A program made the position numbers and the translations under genes. A model generated the notes under the pieces. That model saw only the letters and a list, made by a program, of their open reading frames with translations, had not been told where the DNA came from and made no database searches. A stretch of DNA of 64,000 bases. Source: Paenilisteria newyorkensis (GTDB taxonomy: Bacteria; Bacillota; Bacilli; Lactobacillales; Listeriaceae). Location: contig NZ_JNFB01000024.1 in the NCBI RefSeq assembly GCF_000766145.1, positions 124,001 to 188,000 on the forward strand, in the 5' to 3' direction. Positions 54,834 through 63,705 of the stretch are shown in pieces. Each line of letters begins with the position of its first letter. Within the stretch, counting starts at the first letter, position 1.

Positions 54834-55646
54834 ATGATAAAATTAGTAGCGATCGATATAGATGGAACATTACTCAACGATAAGCATGAAATCACGCCCG
54901 AGGTTCACGCCGCGATTCATAAAGCGAAAGCCCAAGGTGTCAAAATTGTCTTGTGTACAGGGCGCCCAATTACCGGTGTGCAGCAATATTTGTCGGACTT
55001 GGAGCTAAAGCGCGAAGGCGACTACGTGATTACGTTCAACGGTGCGATGGTGCAAGATACGTTTACAAAAGAGGTTATTTCACATTTGACGCTAGATCAC
55101 GCGAATATTATGGATATTTATGCAATGAGTCGCGAACTTGGCTTGCATATGCATTTCAATGATATGAGTAATCTGTATACGCCGAATCGTGATATCGGGA
55201 AATACACGGTTTATGAGTCTTATTTGACGAACACGCCATTGTTCTACACACCGATGGATGAGGTGACCGAGGACATTATGGTTTCCAAGGCGATGTTTAT
55301 CGATGAGGAAGAAATTTTGGCACCGGCTATTGCGAAAATTCCAGCGAGCTTTGGCGAAAAGTATAACTTGGTGCGGAGTTCTCCGTTCTTCTTGGAGGTT
55401 TTAAATCCTGAGGCGAGCAAGGGGAATGCGGTTCATGGTTTGGCCCAGAAGCTCGGAATCCAGCAGAGTGAGGTCATGTGTATTGGTGATCAAGAGAACG
55501 ATTCGACGATGATTGAATACGCAGGTGTTGGCGTTGCAATGGAAAATGCGATTGATAAAATTAAAGCGATGGCTGATTTTATTACGCTTTCCAATGAAGA
55601 AAGTGGCGTGGCGCATGCGATCAATAAATTTGTTTTAGAAGGATAG
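54834..55646 (+). CDS. Cof-type HAD-IIB sugar phosphatase
   Basis: A 270-residue HAD phosphatase. Motif I is AIDIDGTLLN (nucleophile Asp), motif II VLCTGRP, motif III the Lys before NAVHGLAQ and motif IV IGDQENDSTMIEYAG. The C2B cap lies between (about 85-190). The group hydrolyses sugar phosphates or FMN-like metabolites. ATG 54834 has AAGGGG 9 nt upstream; the upstream frame overlaps the previous gene. Confidence 0.9.
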   Translation: MIKLVAIDIDGTLLNDKHEITPEVHAAIHKAKAQGVKIVLCTGRPITGVQQYLSDLELKREGDYVITFNGAMVQDTFTKEVISHLTLDHANIMDIYAMSRELGLHMHFNDMSNLYTPNRDIGKYTVYESYLTNTPLFYTPMDEVTEDIMVSKAMFIDEEEILAPAIAKIPASFGEKYNLVRSSPFFLEVLNPEASKGNAVHGLAQKLGIQQSEVMCIGDQENDSTMIEYAGVGVAMENAIDKIKAMADFITLSNEESGVAHAINKFVLEG

Positions 55647-55655
55647 GTGCGACTG

Positions 55656-56002
55656 ATGAGTGATTGGATAGAGAAGGGTTATCGTGAATACCGAGGCGAG
55701 AAGATCGATGTTTATTTTAATACGGCGATTTGTGAACATGCAGCGAAATGTGTGAAGGGTGACCCGGCTGTGTTTGATACGAGTGACTAATTGCCAAACC
55801 TCAGAGGAACGAGAAGTGCTTAGTTTCTAGGCAAAAGTGAGTACCGAAGCGGAGCGTACGATTGTACATGAGCATCGGAACGGAGCTTTTAACGACGAAA
55901 ATGAGTATTTCTCGTTCCTCTGATAGCCATCGCTGTCCGAGTGGTGCTCTGGAAGTATCGAGTGAAATAGGAGGTTATGATGATGGAATTTGTGAAGGGT
56001 GA
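55656..56002 (+). pseudogene. (4Fe-4S)-binding protein of YjdI type, disrupted by a palindromic element
   Basis: ATG 55656 opens a YjdI/Fer4_19-like protein (YREYRGEKIDVYFN, then ICEHAAKCVKGDPAVFDT with the first cysteines) that stops at TAA 55788. After a palindromic element (55801-55923) the frame resumes as HRCPSGALEVSSE, the conserved C-terminal cysteine motif of the same family. About 20 residues between the halves are missing. The next gene is a YjdJ-like acetyltransferase, the usual partner of this protein, which supports the assignment. The element insertion has inactivated the gene. Confidence 0.8.
55801..55923. repeat. palindromic element family B (copy within the YjdI-like gene)
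   Basis: Outer arms TCAGAGGAACGAGAA (55801-55815) and TTCTCGTTCCTCTGA (55909-55923) are perfectly complementary. The core GTACCGAAGCGGAGCGTAC and GTACATGAGCATCGGAAC is that of the 32-38 kb elements. Confidence 0.85.
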
Positions 56003-56258
56003 GAATCGTTTTTTTAAGGAAGATGCGGACGGAAAATTGATCGCGGAAGTAACGTGGGTTCCGAGTGGGGATTCGCTTGTTATTTTGGATCATACTTTTG
56101 TTGATGAGAGCCTTCGTGGGCAAGGGATTGCGTCACAGCTCGTGGAGAAAGTGGCAGAGACAATGCGTGCAGAGGGTAAGAAAATTACAGCAACCTGCCC
56201 GTTCGCTAAAGCTGAGTTTGAGCGTAAACCCGAGAAATATGATGATGTGAAAGCCTAA
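55983..56258 (+). CDS. YjdJ-like GNAT acetyltransferase
   Basis: A small single-domain GNAT protein of about 91 residues. The acetyl-CoA-binding segment LRGQGIASQLVEKVAETMRA (about 45-64) matches the Acetyltransf_CG/YjdJ group, and TCPFAKAEFERKPEKY is its usual C-terminus. Of three consecutive ATGs, 55983 is best spaced (8 nt) from AGGAGG. The substrate is unknown. Its normal partner, the (4Fe-4S) protein, is broken. Confidence 0.85.
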   Translation: MEFVKGENRFFKEDADGKLIAEVTWVPSGDSLVILDHTFVDESLRGQGIASQLVEKVAETMRAEGKKITATCPFAKAEFERKPEKYDDVKA

Positions 56259-56267
56259 AATGTGAAG

Positions 56268-56295
56268 CCCGTTTGCAAATCTGCGCGGGTTTTTC
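56268..56295 (+). terminator. intrinsic terminator
   Basis: CCCG (56268-56271) with CGGGT (56286-56290), then TTTT; a short stem. Confidence 0.5.
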
Positions 56296-56378
56296 GTTAT
56301 TTCCCGGGAAATAATGACCTTTCTGCTACCAATTTAAAAGAATATACTTTAAAATGAAGAAGAATATATTTTACCTAA

Positions 56379-57830
<1,452 letters not shown>

Positions 57831-57834
57831 TATA

Positions 57835-57888
57835 AAAAAGAGCCGTTTTCCATGTTAGCTTTTGCTAGGGTGGAAAACGGTTCTTTTT
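57835..57888 (+). terminator. bglA terminator
   Basis: AAAGAGCCGTTTTCC pairs with GGAAAACGGTTCTTT, then TT. Confidence 0.85.
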
Positions 57889-57912
57889 GACATATAGAGT
57901 TGGAAATCTAAA

Positions 57913-57941
57913 TTGACTCGACACATAATGTGTGGTATTGT
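57913..57941 (+). promoter_or_regulatory. promoter with palindromic spacer
   Basis: TTGACT (57913-57918), a 17-bp spacer and TATTGT (57936-57941). ACACATAATGTGT (57921-57933) in the spacer is a perfect palindrome and may be an operator. Confidence 0.6.
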
Positions 57942-57970
57942 TTAATTATACGAAAAAGGAGTTGCTTGGA

Positions 57971-58348
57971 ATGGTTAAAAATTTGAAGTATTGTATCGTT
58001 GCAGTTGTGTTTTCTATGGGTATACTTGTCCCGCTGACAGCTTATGCGGCTGTTAATAATGTATCGTATGATTTTAAGCATATGGTCGCAGTTAACGGTA
58101 AGATGAATGCGACAAAAGGGATCTTATCAGGAAGTGTGAGTAATTGGGGTAAAGATAGTTCGTTTAGTGTGAAATTATTTGAACATCGAGTAATTTTAAA
58201 TGATATCTACAAAGGTGGAACTTATTTTTCTCCAACAGGGAATAAAAAGTTTTCGTATTCTGTAACTAAAGGCAAATCTTATTGTGCAGAGTTTTGGAAG
58301 AATCAAAATGGTAAATATATTAGTGGAAAAGCTAGTTTTAGCTACTGA
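57971..58348 (+). CDS. small secreted protein, unknown
   Basis: A 125-residue exported protein. A signal peptide (about 1-26, ending TAYA) is followed by a beta-rich domain (VSYDFKHMVAVNGKMNATKG, GKKFSYSVTKGKSYCAEFWK pattern). I do not recognise the family; the pattern suits a compact secreted beta-barrel or inhibitor-like domain. AAAAGGAG lies before ATG 57971. It is co-transcribed with the VanZ gene. Confidence 0.6.
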   Translation: MVKNLKYCIVAVVFSMGILVPLTAYAAVNNVSYDFKHMVAVNGKMNATKGILSGSVSNWGKDSSFSVKLFEHRVILNDIYKGGTYFSPTGNKKFSYSVTKGKSYCAEFWKNQNGKYISGKASFSY

Positions 58349-58353
58349 ATCTT

Positions 58354-58944
58354 ATGTTGAAATTTATTTTTCCATTGTTAATTATGATTGTTACATTCAT
58401 CTGTACTCTAATTATTTACAAGAAGACAGTAAATAAAAAAACAAATCGGGAACTTATGATGATTTCATTTTTTGCAATTTATATTATGATAGTTATTTGT
58501 CTCGTTATTTTTCCGTTACCGGTACAAAAAGAATATATATTGGATATGATTAAATATAAGCAGGGCGTGTCTAATAATATGATTCCATTTAGGGCATGGA
58601 TTGACGCAATGAGTGATATAGATTATGTTGGTATACTAGGTGCTTTTTATCAACCAGTTGCGAATATAGCTTTGTTTTTCCCATTTGGATTTTATCTGCC
58701 AATTATTTTGCCAGAATTCGGATTTAAAAAAATTATCTTTATTTCATTTTTGTTTTCCTTGACTATCGAGTTAACTCAAGAGGCTATCAATTTAATTTTG
58801 GGCTTTAACTACCGCTCATTTGATGTGGATGATCTTATTTGTAACACATTTGGGGCGTTGCTTGGTTATGTATTATTCAAGTATATCGCCAAGTTTGTCA
58901 CGTTTCTTAAGGCGAGGGAACAAAGAGATATTGATGCTCTTTAA
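58354..58944 (+). CDS. VanZ-family membrane protein
   Basis: A 196-residue protein with five to six hydrophobic helices and the VanZ features NMIPFRAW, PVANIALFFPFGFYLP, SLTIELTQ and RSFDVDDLICNTFGALLGY. VanZ proteins can confer low-level teicoplanin or lipopeptide tolerance; many are uncharacterised. It begins 5 nt after the previous stop and lacks its own clear ribosome-binding site, so it relies on translational coupling. Confidence 0.82.
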   Translation: MLKFIFPLLIMIVTFICTLIIYKKTVNKKTNRELMMISFFAIYIMIVICLVIFPLPVQKEYILDMIKYKQGVSNNMIPFRAWIDAMSDIDYVGILGAFYQPVANIALFFPFGFYLPIILPEFGFKKIIFISFLFSLTIELTQEAINLILGFNYRSFDVDDLICNTFGALLGYVLFKYIAKFVTFLKAREQRDIDAL

Positions 58945-58982
58945 AACTATGAATTGCGGTGTATTACTTCGGTTTGCACTTG

Positions 58983-59013
58983 AGGAAGCTGGATGCGTCT
59001 GGCTTCTTTTTTA
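58983..59013 (+). terminator. intrinsic terminator after vanZ-like gene
   Basis: GGAAGC pairs with GGCTTC (one G-less bulge), then TTTTTT. Confidence 0.55.
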
Positions 59014-59085
59014 TTTGTCTAAAAGTCTGATTTCAAAAAAAGCCCAATTTTATTTTTGTTAGAATTTAAACAAATCGGACAGTCG

Positions 59086-59134
59086 TGAAAGCGTTGACAA
59101 GACAATCAAATCTACCAAATTGGTATAGACCCAT
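59086..59134 (+). promoter_or_regulatory. chitinase control region: cre, -35 and NagR-type operator
   Basis: TGAAAGCGTTGACA (59086-59099) is a full cre match and includes the -35 TTGACA. ATTGGTATAGACCCAT (59119-59134) closely matches the GntR-family NagR/DasR operator (ATTGGTATAGACCAAT). A second cre-like site, TGAAAGCGTAAACA, lies at 59230-59243. The gene should be repressed by glucose through CcpA and released by amino-sugar phosphates through a NagR-like protein. Confidence 0.75.
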
Positions 59135-59260
59135 TATAGTTTGAACCAATTATTTCCGAGGTTTACTCCTAAAGGGCACGGGTACTTGCTTAGTGTCAGG
59201 GATTATGACAAAATGCAAAAAACGCTTATTGAAAGCGTAAACAATGAGGGGGATTTACGA

Positions 59261-60334
59261 ATGGTAGATTGGAAGAACACGAAGAAATGGGTAGCAGGCG
59301 GAGTTTTGACAGCGGCGGTGGCAGTTGGGGTTTCTTTAACGGGAGGAACACAGGCTCATGCTGCGGTTGATGATGCGACACCAATGCCTAGCATTCAAGG
59401 GAAACAGGTTTTAGTCGGTTATTGGCATAGTTGGAAATCCACGGGCAGAGATGGCTACAAGCAAGGTACCTCGGCTGATATCGCGTTGAAAGATGTGAAC
59501 GCGGCGTATAATGTGGTTCCGGTCTCCTTCATGAAGGGCGATGGCGTGAATCGGATTCCGACGTTCAAGCCGGTTGGGTTAACGGATAGTGAGTTCCGCG
59601 CACAAGTTGGAGCTTTAAATAAACAAGGACGCAGCGTGTTGTTGGCGCTTGGTGGTGCAGATGGACATGTTCAACTGCAAACTGGTGACGAGCAAGCGTT
59701 TGCCAATGAAATTATTCGCCAAGTAGAGACGTACGGTTTTGACGGCTTGGATATTGATTTGGAGCAAACGGCGATTACGGCTGGGAACAACCAAACGGTG
59801 ATTCCTGCGGCGCTTAAAATTGTGAAAAATCATTATGCGGCGGAAGGCAAGAACTTCCTGATTACGATGGCTCCGGAGTTTCCATATTTGAAGCCGGGCG
59901 CTGCGTATCAAAGTTACATTACATCGCTAACTGGTTACTATGACTATATCGCGCCTCAATTTTACAACCAAGGTGGCGATGGTGTCTGGGTTGACGAAAC
60001 GAACCAATGGATTGCGCAGAATAATGACACGCTGAAAAAAGAGTTCATTTATTACATGGCGGATTCGCTAATTCATGGTACGCGTGGCTACTTGCAAATT
60101 CCGGCTGACAAGCTAGTTATTGGTTTACCGACGAATAATGATGCGGCGGCAGCTGGTTATGTGGTTAATCCGCAAAACGTTTTCGATGCTTTCACTATGT
60201 TGAAAAACGCGGGAACTCCGCTGAAAGGTATCATGACTTGGTCTGCAAACTGGGATGCTGGTAAGAGCAGTGCAGGCGTTTCGTATAATAACGCATTTGC
60301 GAACACGTACGGCCCATTCTTAGGCACAAAATAA
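59261..60334 (+). CDS. chiA: secreted GH18 chitinase (ChiA-like)
   Basis: A 357-residue chitinase, close in size to Listeria ChiA. A signal peptide (about 1-36, ending AHA) is followed by one GH18 domain with QVLVGYWHSWK (first strand), SVLLALGGADG and the catalytic FDGLDIDLEQTA (DxxDxDxE, Glu as acid/base). YDYIAPQFYNQ and IMTWSANWDA form the substrate cleft. There is no chitin-binding module. ATG 59261 follows GAGGGGGA; the longer frame upstream covers the promoter. Control sites upstream tie it to CcpA and amino-sugar sensing. Confidence 0.92.
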   Translation: MVDWKNTKKWVAGGVLTAAVAVGVSLTGGTQAHAAVDDATPMPSIQGKQVLVGYWHSWKSTGRDGYKQGTSADIALKDVNAAYNVVPVSFMKGDGVNRIPTFKPVGLTDSEFRAQVGALNKQGRSVLLALGGADGHVQLQTGDEQAFANEIIRQVETYGFDGLDIDLEQTAITAGNNQTVIPAALKIVKNHYAAEGKNFLITMAPEFPYLKPGAAYQSYITSLTGYYDYIAPQFYNQGGDGVWVDETNQWIAQNNDTLKKEFIYYMADSLIHGTRGYLQIPADKLVIGLPTNNDAAAAGYVVNPQNVFDAFTMLKNAGTPLKGIMTWSANWDAGKSSAGVSYNNAFANTYGPFLGTK

Positions 60335-60343
60335 TAAAATGTG

Positions 60344-60375
60344 AGCCGAGTAGTCTTTTCGATTACTTGGCTTTT
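60344..60375 (+). terminator. chiA terminator
   Basis: AGCCGAGTAGTC pairs with GATTACTTGGCT, then TTTTT. Confidence 0.75.
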
Positions 60376-60412
60376 TCCTGTTTTCAGAAAAAAATGTTTG
60401 GCTTAAAAGTAG

Positions 60413-60436
60413 ATTTAACGGTGATTCTTAGGGTAT
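60413..60436 (+). promoter_or_regulatory. candidate SigB promoter of the HdeD-like gene
   Basis: ATTTAA (60413-60418), a 12-bp spacer and GGGTAT (60431-60436), one mismatch from the SigB pattern GTTTAA...GGGTAT. A stress-induced membrane protein would fit. Confidence 0.45.
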
Positions 60437-60484
60437 AGTAGTAAAGCAAAGGTTTTGCAATACTATCAGGGGAGGAATGGAATC

Positions 60485-61009
60485 ATGCGTAAATTTTATT
60501 TGTATTTTATTTTAGTAATGGGACTTGTAATGATTGGACTGGGACTTTGGTTTGTATTTAATCCGAGTACGTCGCTTGCGGCTTTCACATTCGTAATCGG
60601 AATTGTGTTATTACTAAATGGTTTGAACGAGATTATTTCTTATTTCAAAGGTCGGAAGGTTTTGAAAATCTCGAACTGGATTCTTTTGGATGGTGCTCTA
60701 TCGTTCCTAGCGGGGTTAATTATTCTGATTAACAACAATATTGGTGAAAAATTCATCGTGCTAATTTTCGTTATTTGGGTACTTGCTTCGGCGATTCTGA
60801 ATATCGTGATGGCATTCTCGGTGAAAGGCTCAAAAGGCTGGATTTTCATCATGATTATCGGTATTATTGGTGCTTTAATCGCAATCATCTCGTTGTTTAG
60901 CTCAGCGATTGTTGCGGTAACTGTCGGCTTGATACTCGGCGCGTTCTTTATTTTCCAAGGAATTGCGTGTTTGTTACTATTTAACGGGATTCGTAAACAA
61001 ATGAAATAA
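60485..61009 (+). CDS. HdeD/DUF308-family membrane protein
   Basis: A 174-residue protein with six hydrophobic helices arranged as tandem pairs (FVLVMGLVMIGLGLWF-type, GIVLLLNGLNEIISYFKG). This is the DUF308/HdeD pattern associated with acid or general stress in other bacteria. The exact role is unknown. GGGGAGG precedes ATG 60485. A SigB-like promoter upstream would put it in the general stress regulon. Confidence 0.75.
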   Translation: MRKFYLYFILVMGLVMIGLGLWFVFNPSTSLAAFTFVIGIVLLLNGLNEIISYFKGRKVLKISNWILLDGALSFLAGLIILINNNIGEKFIVLIFVIWVLASAILNIVMAFSVKGSKGWIFIMIIGIIGALIAIISLFSSAIVAVTVGLILGAFFIFQGIACLLLFNGIRKQMK

Positions 61010-61012
61010 TGG

Positions 61013-61049
61013 AAAAACTCCTTGTGGCGCGTTCATGAGGAGTTTTTTT
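61013..61049 (+). terminator. intrinsic terminator
   Basis: AAAAACTCCT pairs with AGGAGTTTTT around a 15-nt loop. Confidence 0.8.
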
Positions 61050-61269
61050 GCGTGGATTGAATATCTTTTTGGTGTGTGTTAGAATTGGGGTGGAAAAGAG
61101 AGCCATGCGCTAACATGACTTCCTGGTGTAGAGCCGTTGAAAAGATGATGGCCTAATATTTGTGAAAAATCATCTACCTCCGCGGGGAAAAAGTGAGTTG
61201 GATGGTTATTTTTTGTCTTTATTTAGTGCTGTGATGAAGGTCTAGGTAGGAAGAAAGGAGTGATGGATA
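61050..61269 (+). other. 220-nt leader before chbG-crcB, possibly structured
   Basis: No ORF. AGATGAT (about 61145-61151) pairs with ATCATCT (about 61167-61173), and GAGCC/GGCTC-like pieces lie upstream. The downstream genes include a fluoride channel pair, but I cannot fit the fluoride riboswitch consensus here. Unassigned. Confidence 0.3.
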
Positions 61270-62070
61270 ATGCAAAAAGTGATAGTGAACGCGGATGATT
61301 TCGGAATGTCAAAAGGGATCAATTATGGCGTTATGGAAGCGTATTTAAATGGAATTGTGAGTTCGACGTTGTTGATGCCGAATTTGGAGGCTGCGGAACA
61401 TGCTGTGAAATTGGCGTCGGTGGCTTGTCCGGATTTGTTTATTGGGCAGCATACGAATTTTTTGCTCGGAAAACCGTGTTCTGATCCTGCTAAAATTCCT
61501 TCGATGGTTGATAAAAACGGGAATTTTCATCGTTCGGCGTATTATCGGAGTGGCAATGGGCATTTTGTGTATGAGGAGGTTCGTCTGGAAACGATTGCGC
61601 AGATGGAGCGGTTTCGGGAGCTGCTTGGTCATTTTCCAGAGCATATTGATTGTCACGCGGTCGGTGATGAGGTTGTGGATCAGGCGTTTTATGATATTGC
61701 GCTGGAATATGGGATACATACGACGTTGAAGTATAGCGGGGATAAGGTTTGGCCTTCGTTGCCGGGATATGTGGAGACGGGATTGCTTTTGGAGGTTAAT
61801 GGATTGCCGTTTATTGAGGCTGGGACGCTGGTTGAGAATTTTTTGCGGGATGATTTTGGGTTGCTTCGGCAGGATCCGGAAAAAGTGATTGAGATGCATT
61901 TTGATGCGGGATTTTTGGATCAGTTTGTGCTTGATAATTCATCCATGACGGCGCCGAGATGTCGAGAGCTTGCGACGCTTTGTGATCCGCGGGTTCGTGC
62001 GTGGTTTGAGGAGAATGGACTGGAGCGGATTGATTTTGCGGATTTGAAATTGGGTGAGGTTAGCGAATGA
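61270..62070 (+). CDS. chbG: ChbG/YdjC-family carbohydrate deacetylase
   Basis: A 266-residue YdjC-like deacetylase that removes an N-acetyl group from chitooligosaccharides or related sugars. VNADDFGMSKGIN carries the metal-binding Asp, IGQHTNFLLGKP and HIDCHAVGDE supply His ligands, and EMHFDAGFLD is near the C-terminus. AGGAGTG precedes ATG 61270. It overlaps the first crcB gene by 4 bp (ATGA), so it is co-transcribed with the fluoride channel, an odd pairing. The chitinase gene lies 1 kb upstream. Confidence 0.88.
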   Translation: MQKVIVNADDFGMSKGINYGVMEAYLNGIVSSTLLMPNLEAAEHAVKLASVACPDLFIGQHTNFLLGKPCSDPAKIPSMVDKNGNFHRSAYYRSGNGHFVYEEVRLETIAQMERFRELLGHFPEHIDCHAVGDEVVDQAFYDIALEYGIHTTLKYSGDKVWPSLPGYVETGLLLEVNGLPFIEAGTLVENFLRDDFGLLRQDPEKVIEMHFDAGFLDQFVLDNSSMTAPRCRELATLCDPRVRAWFEENGLERIDFADLKLGEVSE

Positions 62071-62480
62071 AACGGTTTTTGATGATTGGCGTCGCAGGGA
62101 TTGCGGGGGCGCTGTGCCGGTATTTTGTTGGAATGGGCGTCGGTGTTTTCTGGGGAACTGATTTTCCGCTGGGGACATTGCTTGTGAATTTGAGTGGGTG
62201 CTTGGTACTCGGATTTTTCACGACGTATTTGTTTCGGTTGACGATTTTGAATACGGATTTGGTGATTGCGGTTGGAACGGGATTTTTGGGCGCGTATACG
62301 ACTTTTTCGACGTTTAGCTTGGAAGTTGTACGGCTTTTTGAGTCGGGAAATGCAATTTTGGCGGTTACCTATTTAGGATTTAGTTTTTTAGGCGGAAATT
62401 TGTTGGCGTGGCTAGGTTTTACGCTTGGTGAACGGCGATTCGTGCGCAAAAGAGAAGCGGTCAAGGAGGGCGATTTGTGA
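62067..62480 (+). CDS. crcB: Fluc-type fluoride channel subunit 1
   Basis: A 137-residue four-helix membrane protein. GIAGALCRYFVG, FPLGTLLVNLSGCLVLGFF and GFLGAYTTFSTFSLEV carry the conserved Arg, Asn and the Phe/Thr/Ser pore residues of CrcB/Fluc. Firmicutes often encode two such genes that form a heterodimeric antiparallel channel exporting fluoride. Its start overlaps chbG and its end overlaps the second subunit. Confidence 0.9.
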   Translation: MKRFLMIGVAGIAGALCRYFVGMGVGVFWGTDFPLGTLLVNLSGCLVLGFFTTYLFRLTILNTDLVIAVGTGFLGAYTTFSTFSLEVVRLFESGNAILAVTYLGFSFLGGNLLAWLGFTLGERRFVRKREAVKEGDL

Positions 62481-62842
62481 TGTGGATGGACGTGATTTCC
62501 ATTGCGATTGGTGCTTTCTTTGGGGCAAATGCGCGATATTGGCTGTCGACTTGGATAAAGCGCCGTGTAAAATGGGATTTTCCGATTGCAACGTTGATTA
62601 TTAACTTGTCGGGAGCGTTTGTGCTTGGCTTTGTTGTACAGTTGCAGTTGTCGTTTGACTGGAATCTGCTTGCAACGACGGGATTTTTAGGAGCATTTAC
62701 AACTTTTTCGACGTTTAAATTGGAAAGTGTGCAGTTACACGCCGAGCGCAAATGGAAAAAAGTGATTTTGTATCAAATCGTGACGTATTCGGCGGGACTC
62801 GCGCTGGTCGTTGCGGGAATGTTTTTAGGTTCGCTATTATAA
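62477..62842 (+). CDS. crcB: Fluc-type fluoride channel subunit 2
   Basis: A 121-residue second CrcB/Fluc subunit (GAFFGANARYWLSTW, FPIATLIINLSGAFVLGF, GFLGAFTTFSTFKLESVQL). It partners the preceding gene. GTG 62477 is 7 nt from AAGGAGG and ATG 62480 is 10 nt, so either may start. A strong terminator follows. Confidence 0.9.
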   Translation: MMWMDVISIAIGAFFGANARYWLSTWIKRRVKWDFPIATLIINLSGAFVLGFVVQLQLSFDWNLLATTGFLGAFTTFSTFKLESVQLHAERKWKKVILYQIVTYSAGLALVVAGMFLGSLL

Positions 62843-62843
62843 C

Positions 62844-62888
62844 AAAGAAGTGTGCGCTATTCGTCATCTTAGCGCACACTTCTTTGAC
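62844..62888 (+). terminator. terminator of the chbG-crcB operon
   Basis: AAAGAAGTGTGCGCTA pairs perfectly with TAGCGCACACTTCTTT; the loop is about 10 nt. Confidence 0.9.
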
Positions 62889-63027
62889 TATTCCCAAAAA
62901 CTGTGTTAATTTCTAAAAGAAGCTAAGACGAGTGGCTAAGCATGACGTGACGCAGAATTAGGTTTTTACCTTAGGGTAGGACGAAAAATTCTGCTTCACA
63001 CAAATTGAGCGAAAGCGTTTGTATTCA

Positions 63028-63103
63028 GGAGATTCGGTGGAAGCCGGAAGCGGAGTGTACGACTGTACATGAGAACCGGAAGTCCGCCGAATCTCCTGAA
63101 TGC
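63028..63103. repeat. palindromic element family B, divergent copy
   Basis: TATTCAGGAGATTCGG pairs with CCGAATCTCCTGAATG (one end mismatch). The centre GAAGCGGAGTGTACGACTG/TACATGAGAACCGGAA shares the core of the other elements but the arms are unrelated in sequence. Confidence 0.75.
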
Positions 63104-63151
63104 GAGCGCTTGCCGCCGATTTACATCGTGTAGGCACAAGTTTAAAGTTTC

Positions 63152-63187
63152 CGTGGTTCGGGACAATCCCACGTAAAAAAACTAAGG
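63152..63187 (+). promoter_or_regulatory. class I preQ1 riboswitch
   Basis: Stem CGTGG (63152-63156) and CCACG, with TTCGGGACAAT in the loop and the A-rich tail TAAAAAAACTAAGG, matches the B. subtilis queC-type preQ1-I aptamer position for position in layout. The tail includes the start of the queF Shine-Dalgarno, so preQ1 binding should block translation initiation. Confidence 0.88.
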
Positions 63188-63201
63188 AGTGAGAAGTAAA
63201 T

Positions 63202-63693
63202 ATGAGAAACCAAGATGAACTGGCTGGTGTCACACATTTAGGAAATCAGGGGACGGAGTATCGGATGGATTACGCGCCGGAAGTGTTGGAAGCATTTCCG
63301 AATAAGCATCCGGATAATGATTACTTTGTGAAATTTAATTGCCCTGAGTTTACGAGTCTTTGTCCGATGACTGGGCAGCCTGACTTTGCGACGATTTATA
63401 TTTCCTATGTGCCTGGCGAAATGATGGTTGAAAGTAAGTCACTGAAGCTTTATTTGTTTAGTTTTCGAAACCATGGCGATTTTCATGAGGATTGTATCAA
63501 TATCATAATGAAGGATTTGATCGAGCTTATGGGGCCAAAATACATTGAAGTATGGGGGAAATTCACGCCGCGTGGTGGGATTTCGATTGATCCGTATGCG
63601 AATTATGGCAAACCTGACTCGCGCTTTGAAGAAGTTGCGATGCATCGCCTAATGAATCATGATATGTACCCTGAAAAAGTGGATAATCGGTAG
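63202..63693 (+). CDS. queF: NADPH-dependent 7-cyano-7-deazaguanine reductase
   Basis: A 163-residue unimodular QueF that reduces preQ0 to preQ1 in queuosine synthesis. The active-site Cys is in [15 protein letters not shown], the conserved NADPH motif is [20 protein letters not shown] and the substrate-binding Glu lies in the same block. It is under a preQ1 riboswitch and 12 nt before queC. Confidence 0.95.
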   Translation: MRNQDELAGVTHLGNQGTEYRMDYAPEVLEAFPNKHPDNDYFVKFNCPEFTSLCPMTGQPDFATIYISYVPGEMMVESKSLKLYLFSFRNHGDFHEDCINIIMKDLIELMGPKYIEVWGKFTPRGGISIDPYANYGKPDSRFEEVAMHRLMNHDMYPEKVDNR

Positions 63694-63705
63694 GAGGAAA
63701 TGAAA

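Noticed and set aside
59141..59260. 40-residue N-terminal extension of the chitinase
   Set aside because: It lies over control sites and precedes a normal signal peptide that starts at 59261 with a good ribosome-binding site.
61050..61269. Fluoride (crcB) riboswitch
   Set aside because: Only a GATGATGGCCTA-like piece resembles the consensus; the required paired and pseudoknot elements could not be placed, so it is left as an unassigned leader.
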